The notes under the pieces: model-generated
Database searches by the model: none
Told to the model about the DNA's origin: nothing
The model's input: the letters and a program-made list of their open reading frames with translations, nothing else
Translations under genes and position numbers: made by a program
DNA from: Bradyrhizobium ontarionense
GTDB lineage: Bacteria; Pseudomonadota; Alphaproteobacteria; Rhizobiales; Xanthobacteraceae
Length of the DNA stretch: 64,000 bases
Assembly (NCBI RefSeq): GCF_021088345.1
Contig: NZ_CP088156.1
Location: 4,774,001 to 4,838,000 of the forward strand
Direction: 5' to 3'
In this document: piece after piece, positions 8,413-17,639 of the stretch
Layout: each line of letters begins with the position of its first letter
How positions within the stretch are numbered: the stretch's first letter is position 1

Positions 8413-9378
8413 CTACGCGGCTGCGCTATCGTCAGTCGATCCCGACAGCGCCTGAGCACGAGCGGCCAGCATCACCCGGGTTGCGACCGGGACCTGACGG
8501 TGCGACTTGGCGCGCGGATAAGGCAGCTCGTTGATCGGCTTGCCGTTGGGATAGAGCGCTTCATGCTCGGCCCAATTGTCGAAATGCAGCCGGTCGATGT
8601 TGTCGACGAAGGTCTCCGCCGGGGTGTTCTCCGCCAGGATCAACGAGTGATCCTCGACCTCGACGTGGTAGTAGGTGAAGGTCGCCGGCACGTCGGTTTC
8701 GCGCACGATCGACGTCCCGTTGACGAGCGCGCCGGCGTGAATGAGCGCGCCCTCGACCAGGATGGCGTGATCGGGCGAGACGAGCAGATCGCGAGCCGGC
8801 ACGTTGTCGCCGAGCGCACCCGTCTTGATGCGGATCGGCAGCACGCGCAGCTTGTCGGCAAACCGCAGCGAGATGGTCTGCACGCCCAGCCAGTCGACCG
8901 TCGCGACGCGGCCATCGTGGGTGAGAACCTGATTGCCGTGCTTCAGCGTCTCGACGGCAACTTCGCCATCCGGCGTCCGGATCAGGGTGCCGGCCATGAA
9001 GCAGAGTGAGATCGTCGTCGAGGTATCGACGCTCTTCAGTGTACCGTGATTACCGTTGAGATTGCCCGTGTAAGCGCTGTCCGTCAGGAAGAAGAGATTG
9101 CCGGACTTGTCTTCGACGATGATGCCGTCCGCGCCCTGAAGCGTCGCCGTACCAACGAAGTCGTACTTCGCGCTCGTACCAAGTGAACCGCTGGCAATGT
9201 TAGGGATACGAACGCTTTCACCGGACGAGAGGGAACCACCGTCGGGATCGCGAACCTTGATGCCGTCAGCGACGGGATTCACGCCAGGCGAGCCGGGATT
9301 GGCGTCAACCAACTTGTAGCTGCCGCCGCTATAAATCACGGAGTATGCGTAATTATAAGTCTCGGTCGTCGATGCCAT
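8413..9378 (-). CDS. Hint-domain (hedgehog/intein-like, Hint_2) protein
   Basis: This 321-residue protein carries a Hint_2-type autoprocessing domain. The putative nucleophile is Cys126, in CFMAGTLIRTPDGEVAVE. The middle block is LLVSPDHAILVEGALIHAG (199-217) and the late block is HVEVEDHSLILAENTPAETF. There is no C-terminal His-Asn of splicing inteins, so cleavage at the Cys without splicing (hedgehog-like) is the expected chemistry, by family analogy only. Residues 1-120 form an extracellular-looking Gly/Ser/Asp-rich domain. No Sec signal peptide is seen, so export by type I secretion is possible. GGGAG lies 7 bases before the ATG. The gene is divergent from an AraC regulator and has its own terminator. 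Confidence 0.88.
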   Translation of the reverse strand: MASTTETYNYAYSVIYSGGSYKLVDANPGSPGVNPVADGIKVRDPDGGSLSSGESVRIPNIASGSLGTSAKYDFVGTATLQGADGIIVEDKSGNLFFLTDSAYTGNLNGNHGTLKSVDTSTTISLCFMAGTLIRTPDGEVAVETLKHGNQVLTHDGRVATVDWLGVQTISLRFADKLRVLPIRIKTGALGDNVPARDLLVSPDHAILVEGALIHAGALVNGTSIVRETDVPATFTYYHVEVEDHSLILAENTPAETFVDNIDRLHFDNWAEHEALYPNGKPINELPYPRAKSHRQVPVATRVMLAARAQALSGSTDDSAAA

Positions 9379-9414
9379 GAAACGCTCCCTACTGAAATCG
9401 ATTGCCGCGATTTG

Positions 9415-9429
9415 TTATCAATGTGATAA
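9415..9429. promoter_or_regulatory. Candidate operator, perfect inverted repeat
   Basis: TTATCA-ATG-TGATAA is a perfect 6-3-6 inverted repeat, 37 bases upstream of the Hint-protein start and about 90 bases upstream of the divergent AraC-type gene. Its position in the shared AT-rich promoter region suggests a regulator binding site. AraC proteins usually bind direct repeats, so the binder may be another factor. Confidence 0.4.
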
Positions 9430-9517
9430 AAGGCCAGCAATTAACATACGCACCCCATAAACGATTTAGTAACAATTTGAGACGAACTGCAAAAACAGCG
9501 GCCACCGATTACCTTGT

Positions 9518-10531
9518 ATGGATCTGACCTATTGCCTTGAAAGCTCCGAACTACCCATCTCCGGCACGCTTGGCGGACGTCGCTGGCGTGACGTTCTGTT
9601 TCCAATATTTGACGTCGCCGAGGATGACGCCGCCGTACCGAGCGACGAGTTCAGCGTGTGGGCCACGCAACGCGGCGCGCTCAGCATGGGTCAGGGCGGG
9701 CCGCCGGAGTTGCTCCGCATCCCCCGGGTGATCAGCGGCCGCTCCTTTGATCAGATCGCGCTCTGTCTGATCCGCTCGGGCACGCTGAGTCTCGAAACAC
9801 AGGGCCATCGGCGACTGTGTACGGCCGGCAGTATCCTGGTGTTCAGTCTTCGCTATCCCTTTCGTCTTGCATGGCAAAACAGCGAAGCGGCGAGATCCCA
9901 CGTCACGTTATGGCTCTCGCAGGGGAGGTTAAATGGCATCCCCGATGATCGGGTGCACGGGCGCGTCCTCGCCTCCAGCGCAGCCGTCGCGGTGTTTGGC
10001 GCCGCATTGCAAACAGTCGCTGAGGAAGTCCGGCGAACGGGCCAGCAAGTGCTCGACGACGTCATCGAGGGAGTCGCCGCGCTTTCTCTCAATCTCCTGA
10101 CCGCGGACGGCAAACCGATGGACGCTGCGACATCCGAACTGGCGTCCTTTGTGACCATTCGAAACTACATTGACGCTCATCTGAACGCGCATGATCTGAG
10201 CGCCGCAACGCTTGCACGAACATTCGGCCTGTCGCGCGCCTCATTGTACCGGCTGTTCGAGCCGGTCGGGGGCGTCGCAAGCTACGTCCGCTCGCGCCGA
10301 CTCGAGCGTGTTCGCGAGACAATCAAGGAGCCGGGCCTCTTGAACAGGAGAATCGCACCGGTGGCCTACGGCAACGGCTTCAAGAGCATCGCCTCCTTCA
10401 ACCGCGCCTACCGCCAGGCCTTCGGCGAGAGCCCGCGCCAATCGCGTCGAGGCGCGCGGCAGGGCCCGGCGGAAGCCCGGAGCGCGGATCCGATGGGTCT
10501 GCTGGCGCGGGGGTTGATGGAGTTACGATAA
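9518..10531 (+). CDS. AraC family transcriptional regulator
   Basis: This 337-residue protein has a C-terminal AraC/XylS DNA-binding domain (about residues 210-310). The first helix-turn-helix is at DLSAATLARTFGLSRASLYR and the second includes IAPVAYGNGFKSIASFNRAYR followed by the family signature FGESPRQSR. The N-terminal 200 residues resemble the AraC-binding-like beta-barrel sensor domain found in regulators with short ligands (LCTAGSILVFSLRYPF). The gene is divergent from the Hint-protein gene across 139 bases, making that gene and its own promoter the likeliest targets. The inducer is unknown. The last 30 residues are a basic low-complexity tail. Confidence 0.92.
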   Translation: MDLTYCLESSELPISGTLGGRRWRDVLFPIFDVAEDDAAVPSDEFSVWATQRGALSMGQGGPPELLRIPRVISGRSFDQIALCLIRSGTLSLETQGHRRLCTAGSILVFSLRYPFRLAWQNSEAARSHVTLWLSQGRLNGIPDDRVHGRVLASSAAVAVFGAALQTVAEEVRRTGQQVLDDVIEGVAALSLNLLTADGKPMDAATSELASFVTIRNYIDAHLNAHDLSAATLARTFGLSRASLYRLFEPVGGVASYVRSRRLERVRETIKEPGLLNRRIAPVAYGNGFKSIASFNRAYRQAFGESPRQSRRGARQGPAEARSADPMGLLARGLMELR

Positions 10532-10665
10532 GCTGTTCTTGCTGACGATCGACCGGTTAACTCTGAACGAAGATCGTTTTTCTCGACCGCCGCTTCGGCA
10601 ATATCGTTCGGCGAGGACATGCTTGCGTTAGAACCACTAATAATGGCCGATTCAGCGGATAGGTG

Positions 10666-13600
10666 ATGTCTCAAACCGAGCAGGTCAGAGAACTGATCGA
10701 AAGAGGGCGCAAATCGCGAACGAGCGGAGATCGAACGGCTTCGCTTGACGCGTTCACGGCGGCTTGTGCGCTCGACCCCACGAATGCGACAGCAGTCATT
10801 GAGAGCGGCTATGACTATCTGCACATGACGCAGATACCACAAGCGCGCGCGGCGTTCGAACGAGGTCTCGATCTCGACTCAGACAACAAGGCTGCGCTGA
10901 TCGGACTCGGCCACACCTTCCGACACCTCAAGCAGTTGGCCGACGCGGAGCGCGCTTTCCGTCGCGTACTCGCGCTGGAGCCCAAGCATGGCGGCGCCAG
11001 CATGGGGCTTGGCTACACGCTGAAGTCCATGAACCGCTCGGAGGAGGCACTGCAGGCGTTTCAGAGCGCAGCAACCGCGACGTCGAACAATTCCGCACTG
11101 GTCGAGGCGGCCAATCTGCTACGTGAACTCGGCCGGATCGAAGAGGCCGTCGCGGCATTGCGCGCCCTTGTGGCGCACGAACCATCTAAGGCGTCCCACC
11201 TGCGCACTCTGAGTCAACTCTTGACGCAGATCGGCAATCCCTCAGAGGCGGCTTCAGTTCTTCGTCAGGCGATTGCGCTCGATCCTTCGGATCTTGGCCA
11301 TCGGATCGAGCTTGGGCACCGTCTCCGGGAAATTGACGCGCTGGACGATGCCCAGCAGGTCCTTGGGGAAGTCTTGCAGGAGGCGCCAGAGAACATCAGC
11401 GCCTTGAATGCGCTGGGCTGGGTTCATCGCAAGGCCAAACGCCTCGATCAAGCGATGGCCTGTTTCCAGAAGATTGTTGAGCTTCAGCCTACCAACATTG
11501 GAACACTGCGCGCACTCGGGATGATCGCCCGTGAACGCGGTGACCACGAAGCTTCTTTGAGATTCTTTGAACGAGCCGCGGAGCATTCCCCGGACGCGCC
11601 GGATCTGCAGATCGAAATCGGCAACTGCTTGCACAAGCTCGCGCGGTTTGATGAAGCGATCGAAAGATTCACGCGCTTCGCGAGCAGTTGCGCCGATACG
11701 CGCTCGGCGCATCTCGGAATCGGCTATGCGCTCCGAAGCCTGGGCCGTCTTGAGCAGTCACTGGAAGCTTTTGAGAACGCTGACAGATGTGCCCCATCCT
11801 ATCCTCATGCCAATATCGAGGCGGGGCATATCTTGCTTCGTCTTTCACGGCCGGACGAGGCCGAGCGAAAGTTTCGAGCCGCGCTCAATGTGTCTCCTGG
11901 CAACTTGGCCGCACTTGTCGGCCTGAGCTACGCGCTGCGCCGGATTGGCCGAATGGACGAGGCGGAAGCTGCATTGCGTGAGGCTCTCGCTGCGCAGCCC
12001 GACAACAACGGGGCAAGAATTGCACTTGGCTATCTCCTCGAGGCGCAATATCGGCTCGATGAAGCTGCCACCTTGTTCTCTGCCGTCATTGCGTCTCAAC
12101 CAAGTCACGCCGATAGCCTGGCGGCGCTAGGCAACATCATGCGCCGGCGCGGCGACCGGAACACGGCGCTCGAGATGTTCCGACGAGCTGCAGGAGCTGA
12201 CCCGACCAATAAAGCGAGACTAATCGACATCGCGGTCGAGTTGCGCGATCAGGGCGACGTTGAGCAAAGTTCGGCCATTCTCGACGACGTTCTCGCGAGC
12301 TTGCCGGTGGAAGCACGCGCGTTGATGCAACGCGGGCTGCTAATGCGCCGACAGGATCGCCGCGCCGACGCGCTCCAGGCGTTTACCGACCTCATCGAGC
12401 ATCATCCGGACAACGTACAGGCGATGATCGAAGCCGCAACCGAGGAGCGCGCGCTCGGCCGGCCGGAGTCCGCGAGCGAATGGCTCAAGCGCGCTCTTCA
12501 AACAGAAATCGGTCACGCTGGCGCGCTATGTGCGCTCGCCGAACTGGCCGTGCAGCGCGACGAACCGGAGGAAGCGCTGGCGCTATACATGCGCGCGGCC
12601 GCCGCGCATCCCACCAATGTCTGGGCGCGCCTTGGTGCCGCGCGGACGGCTTTCGAACTCGGTCGGCGCGAGGAAGCATTTCAGATCATCGAGGTGGCAC
12701 GCGAGCAGATCGGAGCACATCCCGAGATGGTCGGCATGGAGGTCGAGCTGTTGCGTCACCTGCGCGACTGGACCCGTGCGCGGGACCAGCTCGACAAAGC
12801 CTTGGCCCACGCCGCCCGCCCGAACTTTTGGCTATGGTCGCACCGCGTGCAGATCATGACCCTGACCGGGGCCTATGACCAGGCGAAAAAGACGCTCGAC
12901 GATGCGCCGGCAACGAGCGTGATGGACCGGGCGCGCGTTGCTTTGTTCAAAGGGCAAAATGCGGAAGCGCAATTCCGCTATGACGAGGCGATCGCGGCGT
13001 ATCGCACGTCCATCGGTCTCAACCCGAGCGACGCGTGGGCACATTTCGAGCTCGCCAGGGCGGCGCTGATGAACCTGGACCTCGAGAGCTCACGCAAGGC
13101 CCTGTCGGATTTTGTCCGCATCAACCGGTCGTCGCTGCTGCTCAAGAAGCAGTCGCTGGGCCTGTCGCAAAATCATGTCGGCCAACTGCTGGACGAGTTT
13201 GCTCTCGATGCCGACGCGCTGGCGCAGTTGCGGCTCGTTCGCCTGCTGCCGCTCGACGAGCAATTCGAGCCGTTGCGTCAGCTCGTCAAATCCCATCCCG
13301 ACTATACCCCGGCCGCGATCATCGCCGCGATCGCGCTGCGCCAGGACGGGCAGCTGGATCCGCCTCCCCCGGCGGGCGAGGATGGCGCCGTCAGCCCGAT
13401 ACCCCGCCATATCGTGCAGTTCTGGGACGCCGATCCGCCGGACGACGTCGGCGAGATCATGTCGTCCTGGCTCAAGCACAATCCGAAGCACCGCTGGACC
13501 TGCTTCGACGACCGACGGGCGCAGGACTTCCTGGACGCGGCGTTCGGCGACGACGTCGCGTCCGCCTACCGCCGCACGCGGATGCCGGCGCAGAAGGCCG

Positions 13601-14043
13601 ACCTGTTCCGCCTCGCCTACCTTGCCGCGCGGGGCGGCATCTATGCCGATGCCGACGATCGCTGCCTGGCGCCGGTCGACGACTTCATCCGGTCCGACGC
13701 GACGCTCGTGGTCCATCAGGAGAACTACGGCTCGATCGGCAACAATTTCATCGCCGCGACGCCCGAGCATCCGGTCATCATGCGCGCGCTCGACATGGCG
13801 GTCGCCGCGATGAACCGCGGCGATTCCGATCTCGTCTGGCTCTCGACCGGCCCCGGCCTGTTCACCCGCGCCTTCGCGCAGGAATGGGCGACACCGCGCC
13901 CGGGCGGCCTGCTGCGACGGACCCAGGTGCTCGACCTCGGCGCGCTGCAGCGGGTGGTCGGCATCCATTGCCCCGTCCGCTACAAATCGACCGACCGGCA
14001 CTGGAGCCGCCAGGCGTTCGGCCGCAAGCGCCGCAGCGCCTGA
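10666..14043 (+). CDS. Giant TPR protein with C-terminal GT32-like (DXD) sugar transferase domain
   Basis: This 1125-residue protein has about twenty 34-residue TPR units over residues 10-800 (for example ALIGLGHTFRHLKQLADAER). From about residue 911 comes a Gly_transf_sug/GT32-like domain: IPRHIVQFWDAD, the helix RMPAQKADLFRLAYLAARGG, then the DXD motif YADADDR (about 993) and the late block WLSTGPGLFTRAF. Such domains transfer hexoses using a metal bound by DXD; the substrate is unknown. TPR fusion suggests docking to a protein partner or acceptor. GTG at 10663 is an alternative start directly before the ATG. The TPR part is less GC-rich than the C-terminal third. The stop is five bases from the convergent rfbD stop. 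Confidence 0.9.
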   Translation: MSQTEQVRELIERGRKSRTSGDRTASLDAFTAACALDPTNATAVIESGYDYLHMTQIPQARAAFERGLDLDSDNKAALIGLGHTFRHLKQLADAERAFRRVLALEPKHGGASMGLGYTLKSMNRSEEALQAFQSAATATSNNSALVEAANLLRELGRIEEAVAALRALVAHEPSKASHLRTLSQLLTQIGNPSEAASVLRQAIALDPSDLGHRIELGHRLREIDALDDAQQVLGEVLQEAPENISALNALGWVHRKAKRLDQAMACFQKIVELQPTNIGTLRALGMIARERGDHEASLRFFERAAEHSPDAPDLQIEIGNCLHKLARFDEAIERFTRFASSCADTRSAHLGIGYALRSLGRLEQSLEAFENADRCAPSYPHANIEAGHILLRLSRPDEAERKFRAALNVSPGNLAALVGLSYALRRIGRMDEAEAALREALAAQPDNNGARIALGYLLEAQYRLDEAATLFSAVIASQPSHADSLAALGNIMRRRGDRNTALEMFRRAAGADPTNKARLIDIAVELRDQGDVEQSSAILDDVLASLPVEARALMQRGLLMRRQDRRADALQAFTDLIEHHPDNVQAMIEAATEERALGRPESASEWLKRALQTEIGHAGALCALAELAVQRDEPEEALALYMRAAAAHPTNVWARLGAARTAFELGRREEAFQIIEVAREQIGAHPEMVGMEVELLRHLRDWTRARDQLDKALAHAARPNFWLWSHRVQIMTLTGAYDQAKKTLDDAPATSVMDRARVALFKGQNAEAQFRYDEAIAAYRTSIGLNPSDAWAHFELARAALMNLDLESSRKALSDFVRINRSSLLLKKQSLGLSQNHVGQLLDEFALDADALAQLRLVRLLPLDEQFEPLRQLVKSHPDYTPAAIIAAIALRQDGQLDPPPPAGEDGAVSPIPRHIVQFWDADPPDDVGEIMSSWLKHNPKHRWTCFDDRRAQDFLDAAFGDDVASAYRRTRMPAQKADLFRLAYLAARGGIYADADDRCLAPVDDFIRSDATLVVHQENYGSIGNNFIAATPEHPVIMRALDMAVAAMNRGDSDLVWLSTGPGLFTRAFAQEWATPRPGGLLRRTQVLDLGALQRVVGIHCPVRYKSTDRHWSRQAFGRKRRSA

Positions 14044-14048
14044 GCCGA

Positions 14049-14954
14049 TCAGCGCAAGCCCGGCGCAACCTCGGCCAGCTCGTCGTCCAGCGCGGACTGC
14101 CAGGTCGGCGGCACGATGCCGTACACGACCGCGAGCCGGGACAGATCGAGCCGCGAATTGGCCGGACGCCGCGCCTTGGTTGGGAAGTCCGCGGTCGTGA
14201 TCGCCTCGACGTCCCCGGCCTTCACGGCCACATCGCGCTGGCGCAGGCCATCGACGATGGCGCTGGCGAAGCCGTGCCAGCTGGTCGATCCACCATTGGT
14301 GAGATGCACCAGCCCGCCGGCCTTGGCGAAGGTCGCCGGCAGATCGCCTTTGCCCTGCGCCAGGATCGCGGCGATCACCTCGGCGATGGTGCGCGCCGAG
14401 GTCGGCGTGCCCAGCTGATCGGCGACCACGCGCAAGCTATCGCGCTCGCGCGCCAGCCGGATCATGGTGCGCATGAAATTGGCGCCCTCGGCCCCGAACA
14501 CCCAGGCGGTGCGCATGACGAGATGCGCTCCGCCGGCGGCGCGGATCTCGTCCTCGCCTGCGAGCTTGCTGCGTCCATAGGCCGACAATGGCGCGACCGG
14601 GTCGTCCTCGCGCCAGGGCCGTTCGCCCGAGCCGTCGAACACGTAATCGGTCGAGACATGGAGCAGCGGCACGCCACGCGCGGCAGCCCAGCGCGCGATC
14701 ACCCCCGGCGAGGCGCCGTTGACCGTCATCGCGAGCTCGACCTCGTCCTCGGCGCGGTCGACCGCGGTATAGGCGGCCGGATTGAGAATGAGGTCCGGCT
14801 TGATGCCATCGAGCGCCGCCGCCAGACTGTCCGGCTGCGTCAGGTCGAAGTCCGCGCGCGGCGGGCAGATCAGCTCATCGGCGCCCCGCGCCGACAACAG
14901 CTGGCGCAACGCGCCGCCGACCTGCCCGCTGGTTCCGGTGATCAGGATCCGCAT
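14049..14954 (-). CDS. rfbD: dTDP-4-dehydrorhamnose reductase
   Basis: This enzyme makes the last step of dTDP-L-rhamnose synthesis, reducing dTDP-4-keto-L-rhamnose with NADPH. The 301-residue SDR-type protein shows the N-terminal dinucleotide-binding loop ILITGTSGQVGGAL, the block LILNPAAYTAVDRAE, the substrate block HVSTDYVFDGSG and the catalytic YGRSK (Tyr-x-x-x-Lys). The ATG at 14954 fits the family start exactly; a longer frame to 15047 adds 31 unrelated residues overlapping rfbC. It overlaps the rfbC stop by one base (TGATG), so the two are translationally coupled. It forms a two-gene unit with rfbC, divergent from rfbA-rfbB. Confidence 0.96.
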   Translation of the reverse strand: MRILITGTSGQVGGALRQLLSARGADELICPPRADFDLTQPDSLAAALDGIKPDLILNPAAYTAVDRAEDEVELAMTVNGASPGVIARWAAARGVPLLHVSTDYVFDGSGERPWREDDPVAPLSAYGRSKLAGEDEIRAAGGAHLVMRTAWVFGAEGANFMRTMIRLARERDSLRVVADQLGTPTSARTIAEVIAAILAQGKGDLPATFAKAGGLVHLTNGGSTSWHGFASAIVDGLRQRDVAVKAGDVEAITTADFPTKARRPANSRLDLSRLAVVYGIVPPTWQSALDDELAEVAPGLR

Positions 14955-15508
14955 CAGACCTGTCCGTAAACCGGGAGATTCCTGGCATTCGCCAGCAGCG
15001 GCGCCTCGGCATCCTTGGGCGACAGTTTTGGATCGGCGACGCCCCAATCGATGCCGATCGCCGGATCGTTCCAGCGCACCGACATCTCGTCCTTCGGGCT
15101 GTAATAATCGTCACATTTGTAGAAGAAGTCGGCGCTGTCCGACAGCACGACGAAGCCGTGGGCGAAGCCGCGGGGAACCCAGAGCTGGCGGCGGTTGTCC
15201 TCGGACAGTTCCACCGCGACATGGCGGCCGAAATTCGGGCTGCCGACGCGCACGTCGACCGCGACATCCAGCACCCGGCCGCGCATCGCGCTGACCAGCT
15301 TGCCCTGCGTGTTCGGGTTCTGCAGGTGCAGCCCGCGCAGCACGCCATAGGCCGAGCGGGACATGTTGTCCTGCACGAACGGCCCGGCGATGCCGAGGTC
15401 GCGATAGCGGGCCGCCTGGAACGTCTCCAGGAAGAAGCCCCTGGTATCACCGAACAGTTTCGGTTCGAGAATGATAACTTCCGGCAGGTCGGTTTTGATA
15501 AGGTTCAT
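14954..15508 (-). CDS. rfbC: dTDP-4-dehydrorhamnose 3,5-epimerase
   Basis: This cupin-fold enzyme epimerises C3 and C5 of dTDP-4-keto-6-deoxyglucose, the third step of dTDP-L-rhamnose synthesis. At 184 residues it has the usual length. Family landmarks are LEPKLFGDTRGFFLETF, the catalytic-His region GVLRGLHLQNPNTQGKLV, the block LWVPRGFAHGFVVLSD and the catalytic Tyr in YKCDDYYSPKDE. The start ATG (MNLIKTDLPEV) at 15508 was preferred over an upstream in-frame codon at 15580, because it matches the family N-terminus. Its promoter must lie in the 109-base divergent region shared with rfbA. Confidence 0.96.
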   Translation of the reverse strand: MNLIKTDLPEVIILEPKLFGDTRGFFLETFQAARYRDLGIAGPFVQDNMSRSAYGVLRGLHLQNPNTQGKLVSAMRGRVLDVAVDVRVGSPNFGRHVAVELSEDNRRQLWVPRGFAHGFVVLSDSADFFYKCDDYYSPKDEMSVRWNDPAIGIDWGVADPKLSPKDAEAPLLANARNLPVYGQV

Positions 15509-15617
15509 CGGCAACGCTGAAAAATAAGAGCCATACCAATTTACTCTATCCGGATATCTAACTTGTGCAATGCACGCCATCTGTTAACTTAACATTTATT
15601 GCGCATTGAGGGGTCCC
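15509..15617. promoter_or_regulatory. Divergent promoter region of rfbCD and rfbAB
   Basis: This AT-rich 109-base spacer separates two divergent halves of the rhamnose pathway. It includes GTTAACTTAACATTTATT near 15584-15601 and a GAGGGG ribosome binding site just before rfbA. A shared regulator is possible, but no defined operator could be assigned. Confidence 0.5.
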
Positions 15618-16493
15618 ATGAAGGGCATCATTCTCGCCGGCGGCACGGGCTCGCGCCTGTACCCGGTGACGACAGTTGTTTCCAAGCAATTGCTGCCGGT
15701 GTTCGACAAGCCGATGATCTATTATCCGCTGTCCACGCTGATGCTCGCGGGCATCCGGGACATCCTGATCATCTCGACCCCGCAGGACAAGCCGCTGTTC
15801 CAGCGCCTGCTCGGCGACGGCGCCGAGATCGGCCTGCGGTTCCAATATGCCACCCAGGACACGCCACGCGGCCTCGCCGACGCCTTCATCGTCGGCCGCG
15901 AGTTCATCGGCAATGATTCCGTCGCCCTGATCCTCGGCGACAACATCTTCTACGGCCACGGCCTGCCGAGCATGCTGTCGAGCGCCTCGTTCCGCAAGAA
16001 GGGCGCGACCGTGTTCGGCTATGTCGTCAACGAGCCGCAGGCCTATGGCGTGGTCGAGCTCGACGGCACCGGACGGGCGCTCTCGATCGAGGAGAAGCCG
16101 AAGCAGCCGAAGTCGAACGTCGCGGTGACCGGGCTGTATTTCTACGACAACGACGTCGTCAGCATCGCCGCCGACATCAAGCCGTCGGCGCGCGGCGAGA
16201 TCGAGATCACCGACATCAACAACGCCTATCTCAAGCGCGGCGACCTCTATGTCGAGGTGCTCGGCCGCGGCTTCGCCTGGCTCGACACCGGCACCCACGC
16301 CTCGCTGGTCGAGGCCAGCCATTTCGTCCAGATCCTCGAGCAGCGCCAGGGCCTGCGCATCGCCTGCCCCGAGGAGATCGCGCTGCGCCAGGGCTACATC
16401 TCGCTGGAGCAGTTCGACAAGGTCGCCGAGCGCACCGCCAAGAGCAGCTACGGCGAATATCTGCAGTCCGTCTCCCGTTCCTTCCACCGCTGA
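15618..16493 (+). CDS. rfbA: Glucose-1-phosphate thymidylyltransferase
   Basis: This enzyme makes dTDP-glucose from dTTP and glucose-1-phosphate, the first step toward dTDP-rhamnose. It is 291 residues, typical of RmlA/RfbA. The nucleotide-binding loop is [16 protein letters not shown], with the conserved lysine in [16 protein letters not shown]. The sugar-binding blocks [29 protein letters not shown] and [15 protein letters not shown] are also present. The ATG at 15618 with GAGGGG upstream was chosen; a TTG four codons earlier is possible. It is followed by rfbB after 15 bases, one operon. Confidence 0.96.
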   Translation: MKGIILAGGTGSRLYPVTTVVSKQLLPVFDKPMIYYPLSTLMLAGIRDILIISTPQDKPLFQRLLGDGAEIGLRFQYATQDTPRGLADAFIVGREFIGNDSVALILGDNIFYGHGLPSMLSSASFRKKGATVFGYVVNEPQAYGVVELDGTGRALSIEEKPKQPKSNVAVTGLYFYDNDVVSIAADIKPSARGEIEITDINNAYLKRGDLYVEVLGRGFAWLDTGTHASLVEASHFVQILEQRQGLRIACPEEIALRQGYISLEQFDKVAERTAKSSYGEYLQSVSRSFHR

Positions 16494-16508
16494 CGCCTGG
16501 AGGCATCG

Positions 16509-17582
16509 ATGCGTTTCAAGGGCTCCACCATCTTCGTCACCGGCGGCGCCGGCTTCATCGGCTCGGCCGTGGTGCGGCACCTGCTGCGCGACACCCATGC
16601 CCGCGTGGTCAACATCGACAAGCTGACCTATGCGGCCAATCTCGACTCGCTGCCCGGCGCGGCCGGCAATCTGCACTATGCCTTCGAGCAGGCCGACATC
16701 TGTGACGCCATTGCGTTGCGCAAGCTGTTCGAGAAGTACCAGCCGGACGCGGTGATGAACCTTGCCGCCGAGAGCCATGTCGACCGCTCGATCGACGGCC
16801 CCGGCGAGTTCATCCAGACCAACATCGTCGGCACCTTCACGATTCTGCAGGAGGCGCTGCGCCACTTCCGCACGCTCTCGCCGGAGAAACGCGCCGGCTT
16901 CCGCTTCCTGCACATCTCGACCGACGAGGTGTTCGGCACGCTCGGCGACGAGGGCCTGTTCACGGAGACCACGGCTTACGCGCCGAACTCGCCCTATTCG
17001 GCGAGCAAGGCCTCGTCCGATCATCTGGTGCGCGCCTGGCGCGAGACCTATGAGCTGCCGACCATGGTCACCAACTGCTCCAACAATTACGGGCCGTATC
17101 ACTTCCCCGAGAAGCTGATCCCGCACATGATCATCAAGGGCCTCGGCTTCGAGAAGCTGCCGGTCTATGGCGACGGCCAGAACATCCGCGACTGGCTGTT
17201 CGTCGAGGACCACGCCAAGGCGCTGACCCTGGTGCTGGAGCGCGGTCAGATCGGCGAGACCTACAATGTCGGCGGCCGCAACGAGCGCACCAACCTGCAC
17301 GTGGTCGAGACCATCTGCGACCTGCTCGACGAGGTCGCGCCTGCGCCGCAAGGCGCGCGCCGCCAGCTCATCAGCTTCGTCACCGACCGCCCCGGTCATG
17401 ACCGCCGCTACGCGATCGACGCCTCCAAGCTGGAGCGCGAGCTCGGCTGGAATGCGCAGGAGAATTTCGAGACCGGCATCGCCAAGACCGTGCGCTGGTA
17501 TGTCGAGCAGCAGCCGTGGTGGCAGACGATCCTGCAGCGCGGCTATCAGACCGAGCGGCTCGGCCGCAAGGCAGCGCAGTAG
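16509..17582 (+). CDS. rfbB: dTDP-glucose 4,6-dehydratase
   Basis: This enzyme converts dTDP-glucose to dTDP-4-keto-6-deoxyglucose, with NAD+ held in an extended SDR fold. The 357-residue protein shows [15 protein letters not shown] (NAD loop), [15 protein letters not shown], the catalytic region [30 protein letters not shown] (Tyr-x-x-x-Lys) and [19 protein letters not shown] lies 7 bases before the ATG. It is second in the rfbA-rfbB operon; its end is followed by the structured repeat region and not by another pathway gene. Confidence 0.96.
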   Translation: MRFKGSTIFVTGGAGFIGSAVVRHLLRDTHARVVNIDKLTYAANLDSLPGAAGNLHYAFEQADICDAIALRKLFEKYQPDAVMNLAAESHVDRSIDGPGEFIQTNIVGTFTILQEALRHFRTLSPEKRAGFRFLHISTDEVFGTLGDEGLFTETTAYAPNSPYSASKASSDHLVRAWRETYELPTMVTNCSNNYGPYHFPEKLIPHMIIKGLGFEKLPVYGDGQNIRDWLFVEDHAKALTLVLERGQIGETYNVGGRNERTNLHVVETICDLLDEVAPAPQGARRQLISFVTDRPGHDRRYAIDASKLERELGWNAQENFETGIAKTVRWYVEQQPWWQTILQRGYQTERLGRKAAQ

Positions 17583-17639
17583 ACCTCCGATGCCCCGCGG
17601 CGGCCTGCAACCTCCGGCCATGGCACCGCGTTCTCGCGG

